Of a DNA stretch of 43,835 bases, positions 25,749-33,376 are shown in pieces; position 1 is the first letter of the stretch, and the number at the start of each line of letters is the position of its first letter. Position numbers and translations under genes: made by a program. The stretch spans positions 64,001-107,835 of the forward strand of contig NZ_JARRAF010000017.1 of the NCBI RefSeq assembly GCF_030129945.1. Direction: 5' to 3'. This DNA comes from Parachitinimonas caeni (GTDB taxonomy: Bacteria; Pseudomonadota; Gammaproteobacteria; Burkholderiales; Chitinimonadaceae). The notes under the pieces are model-generated. The model was not told the DNA's origin, made no database searches, and saw only the letters and a list, made by a program, of their open reading frames with translations.

Positions 25749-26018
25749 TTGTACGCTAAAGTCCCAAGGCGCACCATTATTGAGCAAAAAGCGACCAAGA
25801 TAATAGATAAATTAACAGGTAGGCAGTCTGAATCTTATGAGAGATTTAAAGAGCTTAATTCAAGGGGGCTGCCAGGGGGAAACAAGCATGGTTTGAACGG
25901 AGACCGTAAGGGCACTTCTGCATTTGATCTAAATGGAAGTGGGGGCGAGGTGGTGTGAGAATTGTTTATACCAAAACAAAAAACGAGGTCGTTATTCATG
26001 AAATTACTAATTACCATT
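25749..26018 (+). pseudogene. Frameshifted toxin-tip remnant
   Basis: The open frame from a TTG at 25749 reads IIEQKATKIIDKLTGRQSES and ends GTSAFDLNGSGGEVV at a stop at 25956-25958. If two bases (TG) are skipped there, reading continues RIVYTKTKNEVVIHEITNYH and stops at 26018. The join reads naturally, so I infer a 2-bp insertion in a formerly continuous C-terminal toxin domain. It has no N-terminal carrier: it is an orphan tip of a polymorphic toxin (Rhs type, by context). The next gene is a candidate immunity gene. Toxin activity unknown. Confidence 0.5.
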
Positions 26019-26035
26019 AAAAATAGGGGTTTGGA

Positions 26036-26266
26036 ATGGGAACTTGGAATTATCGAGTAGTGAGAAAAGAAGAGAAGCTGGCTATTCATGAGGTCTACTA
26101 TGACGACAATGGAGAAATAAACGCTTTTACGTCACTTCCTATCGCTCCTTATGGGGAAGATATTGAGGATTTGGGATATACATTGGGTTTTATGAAAAGA
26201 GCATTGGAGTTGCCGGTTTTAGATTATGATGAGCTAATGCTGATTGAATATAGGCCGCCAGATTGA
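26036..26266 (+). CDS. Putative immunity protein, 76 aa
   Basis: The small acidic protein reads MGTWNYRVVRKEEKLAIHEVYYDDNGEINAF and ends LDYDELMLIEYRPPD. The WNYR(V/I)(V/I)R...IHEVYYD..G pattern belongs to a widespread family of small orphan proteins often found in toxin clusters, but I cannot give it a name. It lies 18 bp after the frameshifted toxin tip, the usual place for a cognate immunity gene. A weak GG-rich site (GGGGTTTGGA) precedes the ATG. It appears intact although its toxin is broken. Confidence 0.6.
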   Translation: MGTWNYRVVRKEEKLAIHEVYYDDNGEINAFTSLPIAPYGEDIEDLGYTLGFMKRALELPVLDYDELMLIEYRPPD

Positions 26267-26366
26267 TTTGCCACTTTAATTCTACAAATGCTCTGGGTCG
26301 GTGGAGATTAATTTCTCATAAGAAGCGTTTAGTTGATTAACCAAATTTAACTTGGCAGATTCAACT

Positions 26367-26438
26367 GGCCCGCTCTAAACTGAAGTGCAACACTTTCGCA
26401 TATGTTTGAAGGTGTTGCACTTCAGTTTAGAGCGGGCC
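26367..26438. repeat. Solitary 27-bp perfect inverted repeat
   Basis: Perfect 27-bp arms (opening GGCCCGCTCTAAACTGAAGT, mirrored ACTTCAGTTTAGAGCGGGCC) flank an 18-nt loop. It lies directly before a truncated toxin-like frame. The structure fits two insertion-sequence ends left after loss of the interior, or a very short MITE. It is not related to the 266-bp element family. Confidence 0.8.
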
Positions 26439-26452
26439 CATAAGTTGTCGTT

Positions 26453-26722
26453 GTGCGAAAAGATGGGACACTTGTTCCAGAAAATCCTGATGCGTTATCG
26501 GTTTCGGAGAAAAAGGTAATTCGCGACTTAAATGAAGGTGAGAAAAGATATCTCAGAAAAGCTTGTAAGGAAGTTTTTCATAATAATGCTCCAGCATTGC
26601 CAAAATTAAGAGGGAAGTATTTGGGGGTCTTGGGTACTATTACCTCGTTGATTAGCATTGTGCGAGCATGTGATGCAGACATCAATCATCAGATCCAAGA
26701 GGGAGTGTGTGAAGATGAATAG
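26453..26722 (+). pseudogene. Truncated toxin-tip-like fragment
   Basis: An open frame of 89 codons without a convincing start begins just beyond the solitary inverted repeat (VRKDGTLVPENPDALS) and ends SLISIVRACDADINHQIQEG plus six residues. Its 5' part is probably lost at the inverted repeat. The stop overlaps the start of a Sel1-repeat gene, the arrangement of a toxin tip followed by immunity. I do not recognise the domain. Confidence 0.45.
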
Positions 26723-27338
26723 GTCTAGCGGAGGATTGATTGAGGTAAATGAACTATTGAGGCAGGCAGAAATGCTTTATGAGGAGGAGAGTTTTGAACG
26801 AGCTCTTGAAATATTTCAGCAGCTTGCGTTGTTGGGTGTTGCTGAGGCATACAAGTATATTGGCTTGATTTATAGGTATGGCGAGGGGGTTCTTTCTGAA
26901 GGTAGCCATCAATCAGAAATCTGGTTTTCTAGGTATATCGACCAGTTACATGAAAATTTGAGAAATGGAGATTTGGAGTCTGGCTATATCTTAGCATTGA
27001 GCTATCAGTATGGTGACATGGTAGAGATTGATGAAGAAATGGCTAAGAAATTGTTCATGTCTTGTGCTGAGAAGGGACACGGACCATCTCAATTTCGCTT
27101 GTCCACATTATGGAGATATGGTTGGTGTGGCTTAGAAGTGGATATTGAGAGATGTATGCATTGGCTTGATAGGGCAATTTCTTCTGAATATCCAGAGGCT
27201 CTATATCAGAAAGGCTTGGATCTAGTAAATATGGGAGGGAAAGAAGCTGAAGTGCAGGCTATGACTTTAATAAGTAATGCTGCGCAAAGAGGCTTTTGGC
27301 CCGCAGAGGATTATTTGAAAAATTGTAGTATTAGATAG
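26715..27338 (+). CDS. Sel1-like repeat protein, candidate immunity protein
   Basis: The ATG at 26715 has GAGGGAG upstream and overlaps the stop of the preceding toxin fragment. The 207-residue product is helical, with TPR/Sel1-type units: ALEIFQQLALLGVAEAYKYI, AKKLFMSCAEKGHGPSQFRL, CMHWLDRAISSEYPEALYQK and AMTLISNAAQRGFWPAEDYL. Sel1 proteins without other domains often act as immunity proteins beside polymorphic toxins. That role is inferred from context. It is cytoplasmic, with no signal peptide. The strong AT bias shared with the region indicates transfer. Confidence 0.7.
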   Translation: MNRSSGGLIEVNELLRQAEMLYEEESFERALEIFQQLALLGVAEAYKYIGLIYRYGEGVLSEGSHQSEIWFSRYIDQLHENLRNGDLESGYILALSYQYGDMVEIDEEMAKKLFMSCAEKGHGPSQFRLSTLWRYGWCGLEVDIERCMHWLDRAISSEYPEALYQKGLDLVNMGGKEAEVQAMTLISNAAQRGFWPAEDYLKNCSIR

Positions 27339-27374
27339 TCATAACTCCCTTGTTTGGGGTTTGTAAACCGAACT

Positions 27375-28025
27375 GTGTAAATTCCGTTATTGCAGACACC
27401 CCAGCTACAGCTTTTGGCCGATATTGGCTGAAAGTGCTGTGGCAAGGGGCATCACCTTAAACCCCAACACAGCCGGTGCCGATTTATCCGCACCGGCTTT
27501 CTTTCATTTTATTGCCGTATTTTAGATAAAGCCTCGGCGGCAGCGCCATCCAGCTCGACCCCAAGGGCAACCAGCTTAACGACGGCAAGATAGCCGACAG
27601 CTACGACGATAGCGGCCGGCTGGTGCAATCCGTGGTCAACGGCAAAACGATCACTTTCGGCTACGACCCGCTGGGCCAGCGTGTCAGCAAGACCAGCGAC
27701 GGCAAAACCACCCGCTTTGCTTACGACAGCGAAGGCCACCTGATCGGCGAATACGACGCCGACGGCAAAGCCCGGCAGGAAATCGTCTGGCTGGGTGACT
27801 TACCGGTCGCGCTGTTCACCTATGAAGCCGGCAAACTCAAAGACAGCTTCGCCATCCACACCGACCACCTCGGTACCCCGCGTGAACTGACCCGCCAAGG
27901 CAACACCGTGGTCTGGCGCTGGGAAGGCGAACCCTTCGGCAACAGCCTGCCGAATGAAGATGTTGATGGCGATGGCCAGAAAGTCAGCTTCAACCTGCGC
28001 TTCCCCGGCCAATATCACGACAGCG
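27375..28025. repeat. Duplicated Rhs-core segment, copy 1 (651 bp)
   Basis: This matches 28992-29643 nearly base for base. The offset is 1617, becoming 1618 after a one-base indel near 29027. Homology begins at GTGTAAATTCCGTTA and ends abruptly at CACGACAGCG. It covers a terminator hairpin (27471-27505) and the terminal Rhs core. The two copies flank a toxin-immunity cassette. Confidence 0.9.
27471..27505 (+). terminator. Terminator in the duplicated Rhs segment
   Basis: The 9-bp stem AGCCGGTGC / GCACCGGCT with a 10-nt loop is followed by TTCTTTC on the plus strand. The second copy (29089-29122) carries one change in the stem (GCACTGGCT), which leaves a G-T pair. Confidence 0.7.
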
Positions 28026-28120
28026 AAACCGGCAGGTTCTATAACTACTTCAGAGACTACAACCCAGCCACTGGCAGGTATGTGCAGAGTGATCCGATTG
28101 GGTTGGCGGGGGGGGGATGA
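27530..28120 (+). pseudogene. Rhs core remnant 1, out of frame with its toxin tip
   Basis: The reading frame opens after a stop at 27527 and has no natural start; a GTG at 27623 is unlikely to be used. It encodes the last part of an Rhs core: YD repeats (GQRVSKTSDGKTTRFAYDSE), then IHTDHLGTPRELT and the closing FRDYNPATGRYVQSDPIGL. It then hits a G9 tract (28108-28116) and stops at TGA 28118. With eight Gs the frame would continue as AGGMNTFGYVGGNPAIYVDP, the usual Rhs junction, into the next gene. It has lost its N-terminal shell and is probably a displaced tip awaiting recombination. Confidence 0.85.
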
Positions 28121-28506
28121 ATACGTTTGGGTATGTGGGGGGGAATCCTGCTATCTATGTGGATCCCCAAGGAACAAACCCCGTGGCAGCTGTGGCGTGG
28201 TGTGCATCCAATCCAGGTTGCGCAGCTGGTGTCTTGGGTATAACTGCTTATGTTATTGGGAAAAATAATGAGAACCACGGAGGGTCTTTACCAACCCCTG
28301 ATCCTTTGGAGATGGCAAAGGGAGGTAGGCAAAATAAGGACAATGAATATTCCCGTGAAGCTAATATGATGCCGGATCCTTGCGGTTGGTTAAAGCAGCA
28401 ATATAAACAGGCATCGAGCAGCGCAGAGAAAATGAAAATAAAGACTGCACAAAAAGTATTAGGGTGTCGTCAAAATTCTACGCTTGATGATAAATGTGAG
28501 AGATGA
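28117..28506 (+). CDS. Orphan Rhs C-terminal toxin tip
   Basis: The frame starts at an ATG inside the old Rhs junction (MNTFGYVGGNPAIYVDPQG) and encodes 129 residues. After the hydrophobic linker (AAGVLGITAYVIG) comes a polar tip with GGRQNKDNEYSREANMMPDP, then CGWLKQQYKQASSSAEKMKI and KTAQKVLGCR. The KGGRQNK-NEYSREA / DPC-WL / AQK-LGCR pattern recurs in many Rhs and other polymorphic toxins, but I cannot name its activity. It is detached from the core by the G9 frameshift, so expression is uncertain. It overlaps the following immunity gene by four bases (ATGA). Confidence 0.65.
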   Translation: MNTFGYVGGNPAIYVDPQGTNPVAAVAWCASNPGCAAGVLGITAYVIGKNNENHGGSLPTPDPLEMAKGGRQNKDNEYSREANMMPDPCGWLKQQYKQASSSAEKMKIKTAQKVLGCRQNSTLDDKCER

Positions 28507-28883
28507 GAATGACTTGGTTTGTTGCTAGCTTGGTTATGAGTATTAGGATTAAGTCTGGTGTTCAATTTGAACTTCCTGTGTATGAGAACTTTGTTTTGAT
28601 GGAGGGTGAGTCCTCGGATGTGGCACTGAAAAAAGCTATTGCAATTGGAAAAAAAGAGGAATTAATAAATGATGATTTAGAGCTTGATGGGTTGCCCGCT
28701 AGAATGTGTTTTGAAGGAATTAGAAAGTTGATCAATGTGAGCAACCCTGAGCCTCTTGATCTAGATGGAGATCAACCTGTATCTGGGACGGAGTTAACAT
28801 ACTCTCAATATTTAATCCAAGGAGAGGAGGCATTAAAATCTCTGGTGAATGGAGATGAGGTGGAATTAAAGTATATTGAGTGA
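28503..28883 (+). CDS. DUF4288-like immunity protein
   Basis: The 126-residue acidic protein has the pattern TWFVASLVMSI followed by ENFVLMEGESSDVALKKAIA and IGKKEE. The C terminus reads SGTELTYSQYLIQGEEALKS. This matches the general layout of DUF4288 proteins (an opening W-SA-L, then V-L-EA-S-EEAL-KA-EIG, closing with E-YS). DUF4288 proteins are recurrent immunity partners of polymorphic toxins. The start overlaps the toxin stop (ATGA), so it is translationally coupled, as expected for protection. Confidence 0.65.
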   Translation: MRMTWFVASLVMSIRIKSGVQFELPVYENFVLMEGESSDVALKKAIAIGKKEELINDDLELDGLPARMCFEGIRKLINVSNPEPLDLDGDQPVSGTELTYSQYLIQGEEALKSLVNGDEVELKYIE

Positions 28884-28991
28884 CTATTTGTTGGGTTTCA
28901 CCAGATTCCATTCCACGACGCAGCTGGCCGCTCTATCGGGCCAGAGACCTTTTGCGTAGTTGTTGGGTTCCGCCTGTTTGCATGCCTAATA

Positions 28992-29643
28992 GTGTAAATT
29001 CCGTTATTACAGACACCCCAGCTACATGCTTTTAGCCGATATTGGCTGAAAGCGCTGTGGCAAGGGGCGTCACCTTAAACCCCAACACAGCCGGTGCCGA
29101 TTTATCCGCACTGGCTTTCTTTCATTTTATTGCCGTATTTTAGATAAAGCTTCGGCGGCAGCGCCATCCAGCTCGACCCCAAGGGCAACCAGCTTAACGA
29201 CGGCAAGATAGCCGACAGCTACGACGATAGCGGCCGGCTGGTGCAATCCGTGGTCAACGGCAAAACCCTCACTTACGGCTACGACCCGCAGGGCCAGCGT
29301 GTCAGCAAGACCCGCGATGGCAAAACCACCCGCTTTGCTTACGACAGCGAAGGTCACCTGATCGGCGAATACGAAGCCGACGGCAAAGCCCGGCAGGAAT
29401 TCGTCTGGCTCGGTGACTTACCGGTCGCGCTGTTCACCTATGAAGCCGGCAAACTCAAAGACAGCTTCGCCATCCACACCGACCACCTGGGCACCCCACG
29501 CGAACTGACCCGCCAAGGCAACACCGTGGTCTGGCGCTGGGAAGGCGAACCCTTCGGCAACAGCCTGCCGAATGAAGACGTCGATGGTGACGGCCAGAAA
29601 ATCAGCTTCAACCTGCGCTTCCCCGGCCAGTATCACGACAGCG
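28992..29643. repeat. Duplicated Rhs-core segment, copy 2
   Basis: The second copy of the 27375-28025 segment, with scattered substitutions and one inserted base. It ends at the same CACGACAGCG point, where the sequence becomes unrelated to Rhs. Confidence 0.9.
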
Positions 29644-29654
29644 GAGTGACCTGA
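29148..29654 (+). pseudogene. Rhs core remnant 2
   Basis: It encodes the same core as remnant 1 (QSVVNGKTLTYGYDPQGQRV, IHTDHLGTPRELT, NLRFPGQYHDSG) but is cut before the closing FRDYNP motif and stops after GVT. It has no toxin tip and no start. The break at QYHDSG is where copy 1 continues, so this is a recombination scar from tip exchange. Confidence 0.85.
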
Positions 29655-29713
29655 TGGATTTATCAAGATGGTATGGTCTGGGTACAAGGTTTCGCGGTTG
29701 GAAATTCGGGAGC

Positions 29714-30055
29714 TCAATCATCCCGCGTCAATACTTCCAGTAGTTCGATTTCGAAAATCAGGTTGGAGTTCGGTTGGATGTGGGCGCCGATCTGGCGTTC
29801 GCCATAGGCGAGGTGGGCAGGGACGTGCAGTTTGCGTTTGCCGCCGACTTTCATGCCCATCAGGCCGATGTCCCAGCCTTTAATGACGCGTCCAGTGCCG
29901 ATAACGCATTGAAAGGGTTTGCCGCGATCATAAGACGAGTCGAACTGGGTGCCATCTTCGAGAAAGCCCCGGTATTGCGTGGTGATCAAGGCACCTTTTA
30001 CTGCGGTCTTGCCGTCGCCAATGGCGATGTCTTCGATGATCAATTCACTAATCAT
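29714..30055 (-). CDS. FKBP-type peptidyl-prolyl cis-trans isomerase
   Basis: A 113-residue single-domain FKBP that speeds prolyl bond isomerisation during protein folding. It carries the classical sites: TQFDSSYDRGKPFQCVIGTG, VIKGWDIGLMGMKVGGKRKL and PAHLAYGERQIGAHIQPNS, then a closing LIFEIELLEV strand. The start is the ATG at 30055 (MISELIIED). An in-frame extension to 30310 would read through the MITE and was rejected. There is no signal peptide, so it is cytoplasmic, like the small Neisseria FKBPs. Its stop at 29714 lies 60 bp from the Rhs scar, the edge of the transferred region. Confidence 0.9.
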   Translation of the reverse strand: MISELIIEDIAIGDGKTAVKGALITTQYRGFLEDGTQFDSSYDRGKPFQCVIGTGRVIKGWDIGLMGMKVGGKRKLHVPAHLAYGERQIGAHIQPNSNLIFEIELLEVLTRDD

Positions 30056-30189
30056 AATTAACGCCTTGTTTTGTATGAATGATGCCGAACCTGTGAGCTC
30101 GGGAAATGACTGGGCGCCCATGATAGCGGCAGGCGCCAGCGCTCGCATCTTGGTAATGGCTGCAGAGGAGGCTGGAGGGGCTTGGGCGC

Positions 30190-30376
30190 GGTTGATGTTT
30201 TGCTTCCGGATCGCGCCGGGCCGGGTTTTGGGGCAGGGCGAGGCAGGGTGAGAGCGGTTTGGCGAGCTTTGATATGCAACCCTTAACGACGCGATGCCCC
30301 AAAGCGGCATGCCTTTCGTCTTGGTTCAGGCCCAAATCCGACGAAGCGTGATTCGGAAATGAACCGTCAACAGAGC
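30190..30376. mobile_element. MITE-like element, diverged and partly deleted copy
   Basis: It opens with a decayed GTTGATGTTTTGCTTCCGG and contains GGTTTTGGGGCAGGG. It ends CCGTCAACAGAGCTTA, with one base changed in the terminal repeat. About 190 bp remain. It lies between the FKBP gene and the cyclase gene and reaches the cyclase stop codon (30377-30379). Confidence 0.75.
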
Positions 30377-32275
30377 TTAATTCTGATCGGCAGCGGGTAG
30401 CGGCGTAGAAGTCAGCACTGGCTCTTGCCGTTCTTGCGGGGTGAGCAGGATCGGGGTGTAGACCTCTACCGCCTGGATTTTGCCTTTTACCGTTGCTTCG
30501 CCGAGCTTTTTCAGGGGGATGCGGTCATTGATCTCGGTGGCGGTGGCGCCGGATAGCAGAATGCCGGTGCCGTATTCCTTGTTCATGCCTTCCAGCCGGG
30601 AGGCAAGGTTTACTGCGTCGCCAACGGCTGTGTAGTTGACGCGACCGATGCGCGAGCCGAGGTTGCCGATCAGGGCCTGACCGGTATGTAGGCCGACGCG
30701 CATTTTGATCTCTGGCAGCCCTTCTGCAGCGAAGGCGGCGCGTAGGCGCTCCATTTCCGCCTGCATTTCAATGGCGGCCTGCGTGGCATGCAGTGCGTGC
30801 TCGGGGTCGGTCAGCGGGGCACCCCAGAACGCCATGATGGCATCGCCGATGAATTTATCGACAGTACCGCCATAGCGGATGACGATTTCGTGCATGGCGG
30901 TGAAGTGGCGGTTGAGTACTTCGGCGACCGTTTCTGGCGCTGCCGATTCTGACATGCTGGTAAAGCCTTCCAGATCGGTAAACATCAGGGTGACTTCGCG
31001 TCGCTCGCCGCCAAGAACCAGCTTTTCTGGGTGGATGGCGAGTTCGTTGGCGACGGCCTCGGGCACATAGCGCGAGAAGGTGCGACGGATTTCTTCACGC
31101 TGGCGGCGTTCTCCCACATAACCAACGACGGCCTGGCTGGCATAGACAATCGGCAGCGGCAGAAGGGCGTCGGCTACGGGTAGCCAGTAGGCTGCAAAGA
31201 CAAACAGACAATAGCCCAGCGTCAGCAGGCCGACGGAGCTGAGAATGACCATGCCGGCGTAGGTCAAGGGGCGAAAGCGGCCTCGGCCCATAATCAGCAG
31301 CGCCAGAAATGCCACACTCAACATCAGCCCGCTTCGTGAGTCATCTGGCGCGGTCTGGATCGTCAGGCCGCGCACGGCGTTTTCGATCAGCGTCGCATGG
31401 ATTTCCGGTCCGGGTGTGTGTGCGCCGTTGCCCAGGCTGCTGTACGGTGTGGCAAAGGTATCGGTCTTGGCCATTGATAGTTCGGCAGTCGATGCTGCTG
31501 TGCGGCCGATGATGACGATGGCGTCTTGTAGTTCGGGGATGGCTGCGGGCAGGTTGCGCTTCAAATCCAGCGCCTGGTAGTACGACACACGCGGAATCAC
31601 GCCCGGTTCACCCAGATAACGCAGGCGGGGATTGGATGGCAAGGGGTGATAACCGGGAAAGTCTGGTACGCGTTTGGCGCCCATATCCAGAATGGCACGC
31701 CAGAAAGCGTTGTCTTCGGTCGGGGCAATCCGCACGACCCGATCAGCATCGAAATAAATATTCACCCGGCCTTCTGTGGCGCCTGCCTTGCGAAAGCGGA
31801 TCAGGGGGCGTTTGAGCAGTGTGGTGTAGCCATATTGGGTTTCTTCCTTGATTTCGCCCAGTGCCAGTACCACATTGCCGGCGCGGCGGATGGCGGCTTC
31901 GAGCGCGGCGTCATCCGCCTCGGAAGATGGGGTGTCGAATGTCACGTCAAAAGCAATCACGCCAACGCCGGCGGCTTTCAGCTCGTCGATGAGCTTGGCA
32001 TGCAGGCGTCGTGGCCAGGGCCAGCGCTGATTGAGTGCGGCAATCGAGCTATCGTCGATGGCGATCAGAAAAATCGGCAGCTTCGACGTTGGCGCCGGGC
32101 TGGAGACCGTCCACAGGTCGAATTCCTTCAGCGCAAACTCGCGCCACGGCGGCGTCAGCGTTATCAGCCATGCGAACAATATCGCTGCCAGCCCCGCCAG
32201 CGGTGGCCAAAGCTTCTGCCATAGCTTCTTCAGACGAGTACGCTGAGGGGAGGGGGCTGGCGGATAAGACTGCAT
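30377..32275 (-). CDS. CHASE2-domain adenylate/guanylate cyclase
   Basis: A membrane cyclase of about 632 residues. One N-terminal helix (AGLAAILFAWLITLT) leads to a periplasmic CHASE2 sensor (about 50-320, with IDDSSIAALNQRWPWPR and GVGVIAFDVTFDTPS). Two or three membrane helices follow (about 325-400), then a class III catalytic domain. That domain has REVTLMFTDLEGFTS (metal-binding Asp), DKFIGDAIMAFWGAP (second Asp), and NYTAVGDAVNLASRLEG (transition-state Asn/Arg region). It makes cAMP or cGMP in response to an unknown periplasmic signal. The start is uncertain: ATG 32275 or TTG 32305, neither with a good ribosome site. It ends at the MITE. Confidence 0.9.
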   Translation of the reverse strand: MQSYPPAPSPQRTRLKKLWQKLWPPLAGLAAILFAWLITLTPPWREFALKEFDLWTVSSPAPTSKLPIFLIAIDDSSIAALNQRWPWPRRLHAKLIDELKAAGVGVIAFDVTFDTPSSEADDAALEAAIRRAGNVVLALGEIKEETQYGYTTLLKRPLIRFRKAGATEGRVNIYFDADRVVRIAPTEDNAFWRAILDMGAKRVPDFPGYHPLPSNPRLRYLGEPGVIPRVSYYQALDLKRNLPAAIPELQDAIVIIGRTAASTAELSMAKTDTFATPYSSLGNGAHTPGPEIHATLIENAVRGLTIQTAPDDSRSGLMLSVAFLALLIMGRGRFRPLTYAGMVILSSVGLLTLGYCLFVFAAYWLPVADALLPLPIVYASQAVVGYVGERRQREEIRRTFSRYVPEAVANELAIHPEKLVLGGERREVTLMFTDLEGFTSMSESAAPETVAEVLNRHFTAMHEIVIRYGGTVDKFIGDAIMAFWGAPLTDPEHALHATQAAIEMQAEMERLRAAFAAEGLPEIKMRVGLHTGQALIGNLGSRIGRVNYTAVGDAVNLASRLEGMNKEYGTGILLSGATATEINDRIPLKKLGEATVKGKIQAVEVYTPILLTPQERQEPVLTSTPLPAADQN

Positions 32276-32374
32276 GTGCAGGGGCGTGAGCGGATGGGAT
32301 GGCAAAAGGGATAAGAGGGCAATCCAAACCGGCGCCCTCTATCACTTTAGCAGCTTGATCCTTGGAGCTGGCAT

Positions 32375-33370
32375 TCAGATAAGCACAGAGGCGGTGGCTT
32401 TTTGTAGCGTGTTGCGCCGTGCATGCAGGATAGCCCGCCAGAAAGCTGGCCGGCGTTCCGCAGAAACGGGCAGACAGGGGCCAATGGCATGATCCAGCGC
32501 CGCCATCATGGCGGGGTTGTGCTGAGTCGAGGTGGGAAAGTTGGCAAGCAGGCCATCCATCCATGGCCGATAAAGTTCGGCAATCAGTTGGTGAAGGCCT
32601 ACGGGTGCCTGGGGCGTTTGCGTATCAAGAGCTGCAGCAAAATGCAGCAGGCGGGCCTCATAGTTGGCAGGCAGAAAATCAAGTGGGATTTTGAGTAGAT
32701 TGCCGCTGTGGACGCCTAGATCCAGCAGCTGCCTGATGCACCAGTGGGCGCGGCCACATTGAAGCAGCTTGCAATACTCGGCCACGGCTCGTGCCGCTGG
32801 GGTGTGTTGCAGGGCGGCGAGAAGCCAGGGTGCATGCAGTAGTTGCGGGTCGGTGATAAAGCCTTCTCGTGCCAGAAAGCGTACCAGTCGCAACAACAGG
32901 TGAGGCTGATAGACCGGTACGGCGTGCTCGGATAGAACAGGGCGCAGGAGATGTTGCTGCAAATCGGCCAGACCGTTGTATGGGTCGGTCAGGATACCGC
33001 GCTCAGGGTCCAGGCATAGTGTGTTGAGGGTGAAATCTCTTTGGGCCAGATCAATGGCTACGGCTTCGTCGAAGGTCTGGCCTGAGCAAACATCGACTTC
33101 CAGCGAGGCTATATCTATTTCGATGCCTAGCGTGGCTTTCAGCACGATGCTGGCGTCGCGCACGGGAATGCCCGCTGCCGGCAGGCGGTGCAGCAAGGTG
33201 GAGGCTGGTGCAGAGGTCAGCAGATCCAGGTCGCGCGGCGAGTGGCCCAGCAACTGGTCTCGAATCCAGCCACCGATGATCAGATAGCTGTATCCGGTTC
33301 GGCGGAATACGTTTTGTAGGGCCGCAAAGCCTGGGGGCAGTGCAGACAGCAGATTCTGCGTCGCAATCAT
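32375..33370 (-). CDS. Class II CCA-adding/poly(A) polymerase-like nucleotidyltransferase
   Basis: A 331-residue protein with the head domain of class II tRNA nucleotidyltransferases. Features are IIGGWIRDQLLGHSPRDLDL (the GG-RD-LL-----D-D signature with both metal-binding Asp residues, about residues 31-50), RDFTLNTLCLDPERGILTDP, and LLLRLVRFLAREGFITDP. The family adds CCA to tRNA or poly(A) to RNA. It is shorter than housekeeping Cca (about 400 residues) and lacks an HD domain, so it is probably a paralogue. The gene lies 6 bp after the Fic gene in the lanthipeptide operon. The link to the peptide is inferred: LanB consumes glutamyl-tRNA, whose charging needs an intact CCA end. It could also be a genomic neighbour with an RNA-repair role. 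Confidence 0.75.
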   Translation of the reverse strand: MIATQNLLSALPPGFAALQNVFRRTGYSYLIIGGWIRDQLLGHSPRDLDLLTSAPASTLLHRLPAAGIPVRDASIVLKATLGIEIDIASLEVDVCSGQTFDEAVAIDLAQRDFTLNTLCLDPERGILTDPYNGLADLQQHLLRPVLSEHAVPVYQPHLLLRLVRFLAREGFITDPQLLHAPWLLAALQHTPAARAVAEYCKLLQCGRAHWCIRQLLDLGVHSGNLLKIPLDFLPANYEARLLHFAAALDTQTPQAPVGLHQLIAELYRPWMDGLLANFPTSTQHNPAMMAALDHAIGPCLPVSAERRPAFWRAILHARRNTLQKATASVLI

Positions 33371-33376
33371 GAAAAG

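Noticed and set aside
30056-30310. N-terminal extension of the FKBP protein
   Set aside because: The extra 85 codons run through MITE sequence and have no FKBP or signal-peptide character.
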